DNA from: Sphingomonas sp. OK281
GTDB lineage: Bacteria > Pseudomonadota > Alphaproteobacteria > Sphingomonadales > Sphingomonadaceae
Direction of reading: 5' to 3'
Length of the DNA stretch: 64,000 nucleotides
NCBI RefSeq assembly: GCF_900115295.1
Contig: NZ_FOVZ01000001.1
Coordinates: 434,001 to 498,000, forward strand
Positions within the stretch are counted from its first letter, which is position 1; every line of letters begins with the position of its first letter. The notes under the pieces are model-generated. The model was not told the origin of the DNA. It worked only from the letters and a program-made list of their open reading frames with translations, and ran no database searches. Below are positions 9,226 to 18,081 of the stretch, one piece after another. A program made the translations under genes and the position numbers.

Positions 9226-9568
9226 GTTCACGACGATCCTCGACGGGCTCGAGGTTATGATGCGGCTGGGAATCCACCCGCACGAGGTCGCGCCGCAGCG
9301 CGTGGTCGTCTCGGTCGAGATGACGGTCGTGTATCCGGCGCCGCTCGGCGAGGATGCGATCGAGGAAGTGCTCGATTACGATTTCGTCCGCGCAGGGATC
9401 CTGGGGATGGTGGCTGGGCGGCCGTTCGCACTTCAGGAGACGCTGTGCGAAGCGATCGCCGCGTTGTGCCTGGAAGACGAGCGGGTGCGGCGGGTCGAGA
9501 TCGAGACGATGAAGACCGACGTCTACCCGGACGCTGCGATCGGCTGCCGGATCGTGCGGGAGCGATAG
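9218..9568 (+). CDS. folB: dihydroneopterin aldolase
   Basis: Cleaves 7,8-dihydroneopterin to 6-hydroxymethyl-7,8-dihydropterin and glycolaldehyde in folate synthesis. The 116-residue T-fold protein has ILDGLEVMMRLGIHPHE at the start, a substrate-anchoring Glu in LQETLCEAIAALC, and the lysine of VEIETMKTDVYPDA where the catalytic Lys of the family lies. ATG 9218 is preceded by GAGGGG and overlaps the end of the reductase gene by eight bases. Its presence after folE and a pteridine reductase supports a coordinated pterin module; a FolX-like epimerase is the alternative. Confidence 0.88.
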   Translation: MAEFTTILDGLEVMMRLGIHPHEVAPQRVVVSVEMTVVYPAPLGEDAIEEVLDYDFVRAGILGMVAGRPFALQETLCEAIAALCLEDERVRRVEIETMKTDVYPDAAIGCRIVRER

Positions 9569-9622
9569 TCTCTCGACCGGGCGTATTTGGTTTCACAGTC
9601 GGAAGGCGCCGATCCTAGAACC

Positions 9623-9645
9623 GGTTCGTTCTCTCCCAACGAACC
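9623..9645 (+). promoter_or_regulatory. perfect hairpin just upstream of the DJ-1/PfpI gene
   Basis: GGTTCGTT (9623-9630) pairs exactly with AACGAACC (9638-9645) around a seven-base loop. It lies between folB and the next gene and ends six bases before the CGGAG ribosome site. No T-run follows, so it is more likely an operator or 5' UTR structure than a terminator. Confidence 0.4.
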
Positions 9646-9662
9646 TGATCCGGAGATCCATC

Positions 9663-10340
9663 TTGAAGATTCTCGTCGTCCTCACCTCGCATGCCGAACT
9701 CGGCGATACCGGCCGCAAGACCGGCTTCTGGCTCGAGGAACTCGCCGCACCCTATTACGTGTTCAAGGATGCCGGCGCGGACATCACGCTCGCATCGCCG
9801 GCCGGGGGCCAGCCGCCGCTCGATCCAAGCAGCGCCAAGCCCGACGCGCAGACCGATGCGACCCGGCGTTTCGAGGGCGATGCGGAGGCCACCGCGGCGC
9901 TCGCCGATACGCGCAAACTGTCCGACATGCGGATCGCCGACTATGACGCGGTGTTCTATCCCGGCGGGCATGGGCCGCTCTGGGATCTCGCCAACGATTC
10001 GGCATCGATCGCGTTGATCGAGACCGCGATCGGTGCGGGCAAGCCCGTCGCGCTGGTCTGTCACGCACCCGGCGTGCTGCGCGACGTGAAGGCCACCGAT
10101 GGCGCGCCGCTCGTGAAGGGCAAGACGGTCACCGGCTTCACCAACAGCGAAGAGGCGGCGGTCGGGCTCAGCGATATCGTGCCGTTCCTGGTCGAGGACA
10201 TGCTGCAACAGAAGGGCGGCAATTATTCGAAGACCGCCGACTGGGGTGTGTACGTGGTCGAGGACGGTCTGCTCATCACTGGCCAGAACCCCGCCTCGTC
10301 GGCAAAGGCGGCGGAGACGTTGCTGGCAAAGCTGGCGTAG
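9663..10340 (+). CDS. DJ-1/PfpI-family protein (class I glutamine amidotransferase-like, Hsp31 type)
   Basis: A 225-residue protein of the DJ-1/PfpI superfamily. It begins MKILVVLTSHAELGDTGRKTGFWLEELAAP by position 31, typical of the Hsp31-like glyoxalase III/chaperone branch; FYPGGHGPLWDL carries the conserved glycines and acidic strand, and ALVCHAPGVL holds the nucleophile cysteine with its following His. The family handles methylglyoxal or glycated proteins or acts as a chaperone; which applies here is unknown. The start is TTG at 9663 with GGAG nine bases upstream. No ATG precedes the conserved first strand. It is followed by a strong terminator. Confidence 0.85.
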   Translation: MKILVVLTSHAELGDTGRKTGFWLEELAAPYYVFKDAGADITLASPAGGQPPLDPSSAKPDAQTDATRRFEGDAEATAALADTRKLSDMRIADYDAVFYPGGHGPLWDLANDSASIALIETAIGAGKPVALVCHAPGVLRDVKATDGAPLVKGKTVTGFTNSEEAAVGLSDIVPFLVEDMLQQKGGNYSKTADWGVYVVEDGLLITGQNPASSAKAAETLLAKLA

Positions 10341-10347
10341 TCAGAAA

Positions 10348-10379
10348 CGGCCACCGGTTCAGCCGGTGGCCGTCTTTTC
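10348..10379. terminator. rho-independent terminator between convergent genes
   Basis: An 11-bp perfect GC-rich stem, ACGGCCACCGG (10348-10358) with CCGGTGGCCGT (10364-10374) around a five-base loop, followed by CTTTTC. It ends the PfpI transcript. The stem is symmetric and lies five bases from the leuA stop, so it may serve both directions, although the minus-strand U-run is shorter. Confidence 0.85.
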
Positions 10380-10384
10380 GAAGT

Positions 10385-12043
10385 TCAGGCGCGGTTGGCG
10401 GCGCTGAGGACCGCGCGGACTGAGGCGGTGGCGATGTCTGTGTCCATGCCGACGCCGAACACCGTCTTGCCCTCGGCTGTCCGGCATTCGACATACGCCG
10501 CAGCCTGAGCATCCGCGCCGTGGCCGATCGCGTGTTCGTTATAATCCACGACGTCGAGCGTCGGGCCGGTTGACTCTGCGATCGCCGCGATCACGCCCGA
10601 GATCAGGCCATTGCCACGCCCGGAGATCGACCGCTCCTCGCCGTCGATCGCGACGCGGCCGATGAACACACGCTGCCCCGAGGCGCCGCTTTCCTCGTAA
10701 TCGCGCAACTCCACGCGGTCGTCGGCCTGCGGCATGTAGGTCCGCTCGAACAGGCCCCAGATGTCCGCGGCGTTCAGCTCGCGGCTGGTCTCGTCGGCAT
10801 AGGCCTGGACGTGCCGGCTGAAGTCGGCCTGCAACCGCTTGGGCAGTTTCAGCCCCTTGTCCTGCTCGATCACCCAGGCGACGCCGCCCTTGCCGGATTG
10901 CGAGTTCACGCGGATCACCGCCTCGTAGCTGCGGCCGAGATCAGCGGGGTCGATCGGGAGATACGGCACCTCCCACAGCGTGTCGTTCTTCGCCTCCTGC
11001 GCCGCGAAGCCCTTCTTGATCGCGTCCTGATGCGACCCCGAGAACGCGGTGAAGACCAAGTCGCCGGCATAGGGCGTGCGCGGGTGGACGGGGATGTTGG
11101 TGCAGTAATTGACCGTGTTCACGACGCCGTCGATGTCCGACAGGTCGAGCTTCGGATCGACGCCCTGCGTGTACATGTTAAGCGCGACCGTCACGAGATC
11201 GCAATTGCCGGTGCGCTCGCCATTGCCGAGCAGGCAGCCCTCGACGCGGTCCGCGCCCGCCATCATGCCGAGTTCCGCCGCCGCGACGCCGGTGCCGCGG
11301 TCGTTATGCGTGTGCAGCGAGATCGCCACCGCGTCGCGGTTGCGGATATGCCGCCCGAACCATTCGATCTGGTCGGCATAGATGTTCGGCGTCGCGCACT
11401 CGACCGTGGCTGGCAGGTTGAAGATGATCGGGTTCTCGGGCGTCGGCATCAGGACGTCCATCACCGCCTCGCAGACCTCGAGGCTGAAATCGAGTTCGGC
11501 GGTCGAGAAGGTTTCCGGCGAATATTCGAACTGCCAGCGGACGTTCGGCTGCTTGGCGGCTTCGTCGCGCAGCACCTTGGCGCCATCGATGGCGATCTGC
11601 TTCACCTGCGCGCGGTCCATCCCGAACACGATCTTTCGCCACGCCGGCGACACCGCGTTGTAGAGGTGGACGATCGCGGTCTTCGCGCCGACCAGGCTGG
11701 CAAAGCTCGTCTCGATCAGGTCGCGGCGCGACTGGGTCAGCACCTGGATCGACACGTCGTCGGGGATGCGGCCGGTCTTCACGAGGCCGGAGATGAAGTC
11801 GAACTCGGTCGCACCCGCACTCGGGAAACCGACCTCGATCTCCTTTAGGCCGACCTTGCAGAGCAGGTCGAAGAAGCGCGTCTTTTTCTCCGCGTCCATC
11901 GGGTCGATCAGCGCCTGGTTGCCGTCGCGCAGATCGGTGGAGAGCCAGCGTGGCGGCTTGACGATCGTCTTCGACGGCCATTGGCGGTCGGGCAGGTCGA
12001 CTTGGGGGAAGGGTCGGTATTTGGTCGATGGGTCGCGCAGCAT
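10385..12043 (-). CDS. leuA: 2-isopropylmalate synthase
   Basis: Condenses acetyl-CoA with 2-oxoisovalerate, the first committed step of leucine synthesis. The 552-residue length and the N-terminal [13 protein letters not shown] fit the longer LeuA type 2 group. [11 protein letters not shown] carries the metal-binding Asp, [11 protein letters not shown] the metal-binding His pair, and [12 protein letters not shown] the conserved glycine-rich loop. The C-terminal region (from about residue 430) is the leucine-binding regulatory domain with alternating Gly-rich loops ([12 protein letters not shown]), so feedback inhibition by leucine is expected. It lies downstream of a leucine-rich leader peptide and inverted repeats, pointing to attenuation as well. 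Confidence 0.95.
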   Translation of the reverse strand: MLRDPSTKYRPFPQVDLPDRQWPSKTIVKPPRWLSTDLRDGNQALIDPMDAEKKTRFFDLLCKVGLKEIEVGFPSAGATEFDFISGLVKTGRIPDDVSIQVLTQSRRDLIETSFASLVGAKTAIVHLYNAVSPAWRKIVFGMDRAQVKQIAIDGAKVLRDEAAKQPNVRWQFEYSPETFSTAELDFSLEVCEAVMDVLMPTPENPIIFNLPATVECATPNIYADQIEWFGRHIRNRDAVAISLHTHNDRGTGVAAAELGMMAGADRVEGCLLGNGERTGNCDLVTVALNMYTQGVDPKLDLSDIDGVVNTVNYCTNIPVHPRTPYAGDLVFTAFSGSHQDAIKKGFAAQEAKNDTLWEVPYLPIDPADLGRSYEAVIRVNSQSGKGGVAWVIEQDKGLKLPKRLQADFSRHVQAYADETSRELNAADIWGLFERTYMPQADDRVELRDYEESGASGQRVFIGRVAIDGEERSISGRGNGLISGVIAAIAESTGPTLDVVDYNEHAIGHGADAQAAAYVECRTAEGKTVFGVGMDTDIATASVRAVLSAANRA

Positions 12044-12081
12044 GGCTCGTGTCTCTCGTGTCGTCGGGAGCGTTCGGGTCA

Positions 12082-12141
12082 GCCCTTAGGCGCGAGGCGC
12101 GGGGCAGGGCCACCGCGCAAACGATCGGCGCGCCTAAGGGC
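12082..12141 (-). promoter_or_regulatory. inverted repeat in the leuA leader (attenuator-like)
   Basis: GCCCTTAGGCGCG (12082-12094) and CGCGCCTAAGGGC (12129-12141) are perfect 13-bp complements. The upstream arm, in the direction of transcription, covers the last codons and TAG stop of the leader peptide; the other arm lies 38 bases before the leuA ATG. A ribosome stalled on the leucine codons or finishing at the stop would change whether this stem forms. No clear U-run follows, so control of translation or an atypical terminator are both possible. Confidence 0.6.
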
Positions 12142-12178
12142 GCGTAAGTCGAAGCAGCAGGAGGCGGCCATACGTCAT
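12134..12178 (-). CDS. leuL: leucine leader peptide of leuA (14 residues)
   Basis: The minus strand encodes MTYGRLLLLRLTRP followed by TAG. Five of fourteen codons are leucine, four of them consecutive (CTC CTG CTG CTT) and a fifth two codons later. This is the hallmark of an amino-acid attenuation leader. AGGA lies eight bases before the ATG, inside the 3' arm of the upstream hairpin. The stop codon falls in one arm of a 13-bp inverted repeat. The peptide itself presumably has no function beyond sensing charged tRNA-Leu. The gene name is given by analogy. Confidence 0.7.
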   Translation of the reverse strand: MTYGRLLLLRLTRP

Positions 12179-12187
12179 TGATGGCGT

Positions 12188-12225
12188 CCTATCGCGCGGA
12201 CACGGTCCGTGTCCAGCGCGATAGG
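12188..12225 (-). promoter_or_regulatory. strong hairpin between yceI and the leuA leader
   Basis: CCTATCGCGC-GGACAC (12188-12203) pairs with GTGTCC-A-GCGCGATAGG (12209-12225), a 16-bp stem with one bulged base and a five-base loop. It could end the yceI transcript, though no U-run follows, or it could fold over the AGGA ribosome site of the leader peptide, which lies in its 3' arm. Confidence 0.55.
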
Positions 12226-12240
12226 AAATTCGACAGATTA

Positions 12241-12843
12241 TTACGCCGAGAAGGCAGCGTTGATCGTCAGGTCGACCTTGTCCGACACGACCGGGGCGTA
12301 GGCGCCGAGGTTGAAGTCGCTGCGCTTGATCGAGGTCGTCGCGCGGAAGCCGAAGTTCAGCTTCTTGTTCATCGGGTTCGCGCCTGCGCCGATGAAGGTC
12401 GCCTGGAGCACGACCGGCTTGGTGACGCCCTTGAGCGTGAGGTCGCCGGTGATCGTCGCCTTGTCGCCGGTCGCGACGACCTTGGTCGAGACGAACTTGG
12501 CGGTCGGGTAGGTCGCGGCGTCGAAGAAGTCCTTCGACTTCAGATGGCCGGCGAACGGTGCCGCGGTGACGGAGAGCTGGTCGATCGCGAAGTTCACCTC
12601 GACCTTGGTCGCGTTCGGCTTGGCGGGATCGATCGTGATGCTGCCGCCCGATGCGCCGAGCTGCCCTTCGAGCATCGAGAAGCCCATGTGGTTGACGGCC
12701 CACGTGACCTGCGTGTGGTTCGGATCGACCGCGTAGGTGCCGGCGGCGACGCGTGCCTTGACGGGGGCGCCGGGGATGGCGGCGGTCTGGGCCATGATGG
12801 GGGCGGCGCTGAGGGCGAGGATCGAGGCTAGGACTAGGCGCAT
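12241..12843 (-). CDS. YceI-family periplasmic lipocalin-like protein
   Basis: A 200-residue protein with a cleavable signal peptide (MRLVLASILALSAAPIMAQ). The mature part starts AGTYAVDPNHTQVTWAVNHMG by residue 53 and contains the conserved YceI blocks PAKPNATKVEVNFAIDQLSV, HLKSKDFFDAATYPTAKF and GDLTLKGVTKPV. The fold is an extended beta-barrel that binds polyisoprenoid or fatty-acid amides in known members; its physiological role is unsettled. It sits between ilvC and leuA on the same strand but is separated by long spacers, so it is likely its own unit. AGGAGAC precedes the ATG. Confidence 0.9.
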   Translation of the reverse strand: MRLVLASILALSAAPIMAQTAAIPGAPVKARVAAGTYAVDPNHTQVTWAVNHMGFSMLEGQLGASGGSITIDPAKPNATKVEVNFAIDQLSVTAAPFAGHLKSKDFFDAATYPTAKFVSTKVVATGDKATITGDLTLKGVTKPVVLQATFIGAGANPMNKKLNFGFRATTSIKRSDFNLGAYAPVVSDKVDLTINAAFSA

Positions 12844-13501
12844 GCGGGGTCTCCTGTTTGACGCGCGATGCTGGCCGAGTGGCGGGAGCGCGTCAAACGA
12901 CGTTATGCCAACGCTGTGTTTCGGTTTGCGTGCGTGCGGAAGTTCACGAAGTTCACGGTACGTACCCCCCGCGATGGGCTTCCGGCGAGATCTGTCGGCG
13001 GGGTCTGCGCCAAGGCCGAGTGGATCATGGGCCTACGCGCAGGGCCGGGAGCGTCTTGCGCTGGATGGAAGACGCGGGGGCGGTGAGTCGCGATGGGCAT
13101 AAGGGAAGGGTGACACCGGCGTGGCGTGTAGGACAGCGCGGATTGTCCGAGCGCTTGGCGCCCCGGTCGGGGGGCTGGAGTAACGGGGTGGAGTGGAGGT
13201 GTGGCTGTGGCTTGGGGAGCAGGCCGGAGAGTTTGTGGAGAGGGAGCACTTACCCCAAAACGCCACCACCCCGGCGGAGGCCGGGGCCCAGTTGGAAAGG
13301 TTGCAGTAACGGGGCGTCGTCTTCCGTTAGCAACGTCCCCCAACTGGGCCCCGGCCTTCGCCGGGGTGGGATGGGGTTGGATGTGACTTCTGGCCAAGCG
13401 CTTTCCACACGCCCGCCCGTCGGACCCGGCGAAGCCGTGCCCTATGGGCAGGCTTCGTCGTGCCGGCCGCGCTCACGCGCTGTCGCGCGCTCGCGTTCGC
13501 G
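12844..13501. other. 658-base gap without a gene between yceI and ilvC
   Basis: No frame here looks coding. It holds a tandem direct repeat AAGTTCACG x2 (12940-12957), one copy of a palindromic intergenic element (13266-13369), and near 13428-13465 an imperfect GC-rich inverted repeat (GGCGAAGCC with GGCTTCGTC). The part nearest yceI should contain its promoter, but I cannot pick one out. Confidence 0.6.
13266..13369. repeat. palindromic intergenic element, family A copy 1
   Basis: About 104 bp with terminal inverted repeats of roughly 30 bp beginning CCACCCCGGCGGAGGCC and ending GGCCTTCGCCGGGGTGG, joined by a variable centre that contains GTTGCAGTAAC. Other copies lie at 23727, 33148, 52928 and 58413. 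The arms would fold into one long hairpin. No coding capacity. Confidence 0.85.
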
Positions 13502-14644
<1,143 letters not shown>

Positions 14645-14661
14645 TTAAAAGCGGAGAAGTG

Positions 14662-15177
14662 TTACGCCGGCTCTTTGCCGCGGGCGATCGCGACTATGCC
14701 GGTTCGGGCTACTTCGATCAGACCGACTTCACCCATAAGTTCGACGAACTTGTCGATCTTGTCGATCCCGCCGGTGACCTCGAACACGAAGCTCGACGTC
14801 GTCGCATCGACCACGCGCGCGCGGTAGACGTCGGCGAGGCGCAGCGCCTCGATCCGGTGGTCGCCAGTGCCGCGGACCTTCACCAGCGCAAGCTCGCGCT
14901 CGACATGCGCGCCCTGTGCCGTGAGGTCGGTGACCTTGTGAACCGGCACCAGCCGGTCGAGCTGGGCGATGATCTGCTCCATCGTCGCCGGCGAAGCGCT
15001 GGTGACGATCGTGATCCGGCTGACCGACTTGTCGGCGGTGATTTCGCTCACCGTCAGGCTCTCGATATTGTAGCCGCGCGCGGTGAACAGGCCGGCGATC
15101 CGGGCGAGGATGCCCGGTTCGTTGTCGACGATGACGGCGAGCGTATGCCGCTCGGCCTTTTCCTGGGAAATGTGCAT
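14662..15177 (-). CDS. ilvN: acetolactate synthase small (regulatory) subunit
   Basis: A 171-residue regulatory subunit that binds valine and activates the catalytic subunit. The N-terminal ACT domain starts RHTLAVIVDNEPGILARIAGLF and continues NIESLTVSEIT; the second domain includes ALVKVRGTGDHRIEALRLAD by its middle and ends ARTGIVAIARG. Length is that of a full IlvH/IlvN subunit of one ACT plus one C-terminal domain. Ribosome site GGGAGA lies before the ATG. It is followed downstream by ilvC and preceded by ilvB on the same strand, with a repeat element in each spacer. Confidence 0.95.
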   Translation of the reverse strand: MHISQEKAERHTLAVIVDNEPGILARIAGLFTARGYNIESLTVSEITADKSVSRITIVTSASPATMEQIIAQLDRLVPVHKVTDLTAQGAHVERELALVKVRGTGDHRIEALRLADVYRARVVDATTSSFVFEVTGGIDKIDKFVELMGEVGLIEVARTGIVAIARGKEPA

Positions 15178-15187
15178 GGTTCAGTCT

Positions 15188-15303
15188 CCCCCCCGCCCGC
15201 TTGCGGGAGGGGGTAGGGGGTGGGCGCGCGGATAGCCGCAGACGATGCCGGTCGGGATTGAGCGCGAGCCCACCCCCGGCCCCTCCCGTTCACGGGAGGG
15301 GGG
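15188..15303. repeat. palindromic element between ilvB and ilvN (family C)
   Basis: Left part CTCCCGCTTGCGGGAG-like hairpin followed by GGGGGTAGGGGGTGGG; right part CCCACCCCCGGCCCCTCCC and a second small hairpin CCCGTTCACGGG. The two halves are complementary to each other. Related copies: 18965, 47694 and, inside gspE, 62521. Confidence 0.8.
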
Positions 15304-15320
15304 AAGAAGAAACGCCGCCA

Positions 15321-17069
15321 TCACACCAGCGCCTTCGCTTCGTCGTCCATCGTGCCGGACACTTCGTTCGCCTGCAGGATCATGTCGGTATGCGCGGCAC
15401 CCGACGGGATCATCGGGAAGCAATTCGTCAGCTGCGACACGCGGCAGTCGACGATCACCGGGCCGTCATACGCCAGCATCTCGGCGATCCCGCTGTCGAG
15501 CTGGTCGCGCGTCTCGATCAGGATGCCCTTCCAGCCATACGCCTCGCCGAGCTTCACGAAATCGGGCAGCGAATCCGAATAGCTCTCGGCATAGCGGCTC
15601 TCGTAGGTGAGCTCCTGCCACTGGCGGACCATGCCCATATACTGGTTGTTGAGGATGAAGATCTTCACTGGCAACCGGTATTGCGACGCGGTCGCCAGCT
15701 CCTGGATGTTCATCTGGATCGACGCTTCGCCGGCGATGTCGATCACCAGCGCGTTCGGGTTGCCGAGCTGCGCGCCGATCGCGGCGGGCAGGCCGTACCC
15801 CATCGTGCCGAGACCACCGCTGGTCAGCCACTTGTTCGGCTTTTCGAACCCGAAATGCTGCGCCGCCCACATCTGGTGCTGGCCGACCTCGGTGGTGATG
15901 ATCGGCGAGCGCGCGTGCGTCGCGTCGAACAGCGCCCGGATCGCGCGCTGCGGCATGATCTCGTTCGGGTCGTTCTCGGGGAAATCGAGACACTTGACCG
16001 CACGCCAGCCGGCGATCCGTCGCTGCCAGTCGGTCGTGTCGGGCTTGGGATGCTGGCGGCTCTTCCAGATCCGCACCATGTCCTCGAGCGCGTGGCCGAC
16101 GTCCGCGATAATCCCGAGATCGACGCGCACGGTCTTGTTCACCGACGAGCGATCGATGTCGATATGCACTTTCCGCGAGTTCGGGCTGAACGCATCGAGC
16201 CGCCCCGTCACGCGATCGTCGAAGCGCGAGCCGAGCGCGACGACGAGGTCGGCCTGGTTCATCGCCATGTTGGCCTCGTACGTGCCGTGCATCCCGAGCA
16301 TGCCGAGCCACTGCGGCCCCGATGCGGGATAGGCGCCGAGGCCCATCAGCGTCGACGTCACCGGTGCGCCGGTGATGCGGACGAGCTCGCACAGCAACTG
16401 GCTCGCGGCCGGGCCCGAGTTGATGATGCCGCCGCCGGTGTACAGGATCGGACGTTCGGCCGCGGCGAGCATGTCGACGAGCTGCTCGATCTGCGACTGA
16501 TCGGCCTTCACCTGCGGGCGATAGGTCTTGTGCTGGATCGGGCCCGGCTTCTTGTACCGAGCCGTCGCGACCTGCACGTCCTTCGGAATGTCGACGACGA
16601 CCGGGCCGGGACGACCCGAGGTGGCGATGTGGAACGCCTCGTGGATCACGTCGCCAAGCTTGGCGGGATCCTTCACGAGGTAATTATGCTTCGAGCAATG
16701 CCGCGTGATGCCGACGGTATCGGCCTCCTGGAACGCGTCGGTGCCGATCAGTGCGGTCGGCACCTGGCCGGTGATCACGACCATCGGGATCGAGTCCATC
16801 AGCGCGTCGGTGATGCCGGTGACCGCATTGGTCGCGCCGGGGCCCGAGGTGACGAGCACCACGCCGGGCTTGCCGGTCGAGCGTGCATAGCCTTCCGCGG
16901 CATGCGTCGCAGCCTGTTCGTGGCGCACGAGGATGTGCTTGATCCGGCCGCTGCGGAACAGCGCGTCGTAGATCGGCAGCACGGCACCACCCGGATAGCC
17001 GAAGACGACCTCCACGCCGAGATCGCACAGCGCCTCGATCAGGATATCGGCTCCACTCTTCTCGGTCAT
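15321..17069 (-). CDS. ilvB: acetolactate synthase large (catalytic) subunit
   Basis: Thiamine-diphosphate enzyme joining two pyruvates, or pyruvate and 2-oxobutyrate, in branched-chain amino acid synthesis. The 582-residue protein has VEVVFGYPGGAVLPIYDAL, the catalytic Glu in LVRHEQAATHAAEGYAR, the FAD/central domain, and the ThDP-binding GDG-type motif in the form IDIAGEASIQMN (here GEA in place of GDG, with Asn downstream) plus NNQYMGMVRQW. AAAGGA precedes the ATG. The gene is 82 bases downstream of miaA. Confidence 0.95.
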   Translation of the reverse strand: MTEKSGADILIEALCDLGVEVVFGYPGGAVLPIYDALFRSGRIKHILVRHEQAATHAAEGYARSTGKPGVVLVTSGPGATNAVTGITDALMDSIPMVVITGQVPTALIGTDAFQEADTVGITRHCSKHNYLVKDPAKLGDVIHEAFHIATSGRPGPVVVDIPKDVQVATARYKKPGPIQHKTYRPQVKADQSQIEQLVDMLAAAERPILYTGGGIINSGPAASQLLCELVRITGAPVTSTLMGLGAYPASGPQWLGMLGMHGTYEANMAMNQADLVVALGSRFDDRVTGRLDAFSPNSRKVHIDIDRSSVNKTVRVDLGIIADVGHALEDMVRIWKSRQHPKPDTTDWQRRIAGWRAVKCLDFPENDPNEIMPQRAIRALFDATHARSPIITTEVGQHQMWAAQHFGFEKPNKWLTSGGLGTMGYGLPAAIGAQLGNPNALVIDIAGEASIQMNIQELATASQYRLPVKIFILNNQYMGMVRQWQELTYESRYAESYSDSLPDFVKLGEAYGWKGILIETRDQLDSGIAEMLAYDGPVIVDCRVSQLTNCFPMIPSGAAHTDMILQANEVSGTMDDEAKALV

Positions 17070-17119
17070 TTCATATCATCCTTTGCGAGAACGCTGCCTT
17101 TAGCGTCTCGTGGTGGGGC

Positions 17120-17148
17120 CGGCTACCGATATAAAAGATGCGTGTCAA
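17120..17148 (-). promoter_or_regulatory. possible promoter of ilvB
   Basis: A perfect TTGACA box lies on the minus strand at 17143-17148, directly after the miaA stop and about 75 bases before the ilvB start. A -10 box at 17-base spacing is poor (TAGCCG), so this is a tentative call. Confidence 0.3.
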
Positions 17149-17151
17149 ACA

Positions 17152-18081
17152 TCATTTGAGCAATATAGTTTCAAATTGCCGCAGGCGCGTTGGGAGGTCG
17201 AGGGCTTCGGTGCGGGTCCATTCGGGCGGCGGCTGGTGTCGAAGCCACGTATATTGGCGCTTGGCGTAGCGGCGCGTGGCGAGCGATCCGGCGGCGATGG
17301 CGTCGATTTTCGAAGTCTCGCCGCGGACCAGGGCGGCGATCTCGGGGACGCCGATCGCGCGGCGGATCGGGGCGTCCGGCGGGATGTCGGTGCGCGCGAG
17401 GAGCGCGGCGATCTCGTCGCGGCTAGTGTCGGCCATTTCGGCGAAGCGCTGGTCGATGCGTGCGTTGAGCCAGTCGCGGTCGGGGATCAGGATCAGCGCG
17501 CGAACGTCGACCGTATCGCCGATCCCGCCGACCTTCTCGGTCTGCCAATCGGCGAGCGTGCGGCCGGTGCCGCGGACGACTTCAAGCGCTCGGGCGACGC
17601 GGGTGGTGTCGGCTGCGTTGAGCTTGGCCGCAGCCTGCTGGTCGAATTGCGCGAGCGCGGCGTGTGCTTCGGCGACGGGGAGGGCGCGGACCTCCTCGCG
17701 AAGGGCCGGGTCGATCGCGGGGACGGGCGCGATGCCGTCGAGCAAGGTGCGGATATAGAGCCCGGTGCCACCTACCAGGATCGGCAGCTTTCCCTCCGCG
17801 AGTGTGTCTCGGATCGCCACCGTCGCCTCGGCGGCCCAGCGCGCGGCCGAGTAGGTCGCATCGGCGGCGTCGACATGGCCGAACAGGCGGTGCGGGGCGC
17901 TGGCCTGTTCTTCCGGCGAGGGTCTCGCGGTCAGGATTCGGAGGTCGGCATAGACCTGCGCGGAGTCGGCGTTGATGACGACGCCGTCGTGGCGCGCGGC
18001 TACGGCCAGCGCGAGCGCGGACTTGCCGCTCGCGGTCGGCCCTGCGATGAGCGCGACCTTCGGGAGATGTTCTATGTTCAC
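17152..18081 (-). CDS. miaA: tRNA dimethylallyltransferase
   Basis: Transfers a dimethylallyl group to A37 of tRNAs that read codons starting with U. The 309-residue protein carries the P-loop IAGPTASGKSALAL, the DSAQVYADLRILTARP substrate motif, GGTGLYIRTLLDG, and the C-terminal RYAKRQYTWLRH motif that contacts tRNA. The only start compatible with the family N-terminus is GTG at 18081 (VNIEHLPKVALIAGP), since no ATG exists nearby. This places its start codon inside the first codons of serB on the other strand. It is upstream of ilvB on the same strand. Confidence 0.92.
   Translation of the reverse strand: MNIEHLPKVALIAGPTASGKSALALAVAARHDGVVINADSAQVYADLRILTARPSPEEQASAPHRLFGHVDAADATYSAARWAAEATVAIRDTLAEGKLPILVGGTGLYIRTLLDGIAPVPAIDPALREEVRALPVAEAHAALAQFDQQAAAKLNAADTTRVARALEVVRGTGRTLADWQTEKVGGIGDTVDVRALILIPDRDWLNARIDQRFAEMADTSRDEIAALLARTDIPPDAPIRRAIGVPEIAALVRGETSKIDAIAAGSLATRRYAKRQYTWLRHQPPPEWTRTEALDLPTRLRQFETILLK

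Noticed and set aside
17123..17155. Mini-ORF MMFDTHLLYR between miaA and ilvB as a possible branched-chain leader peptide
   Set aside because: Only two Leu and no Ile or Val codon run, no stem-loop following, and the ATG overlaps the miaA stop; it lacks the marks that support the leuA leader.
15201..17159. 652-codon open frame on the plus strand opposite ilvB
   Set aside because: Composition is His/Arg/Asp-rich, with no domain; the minus strand encodes complete acetolactate synthase.
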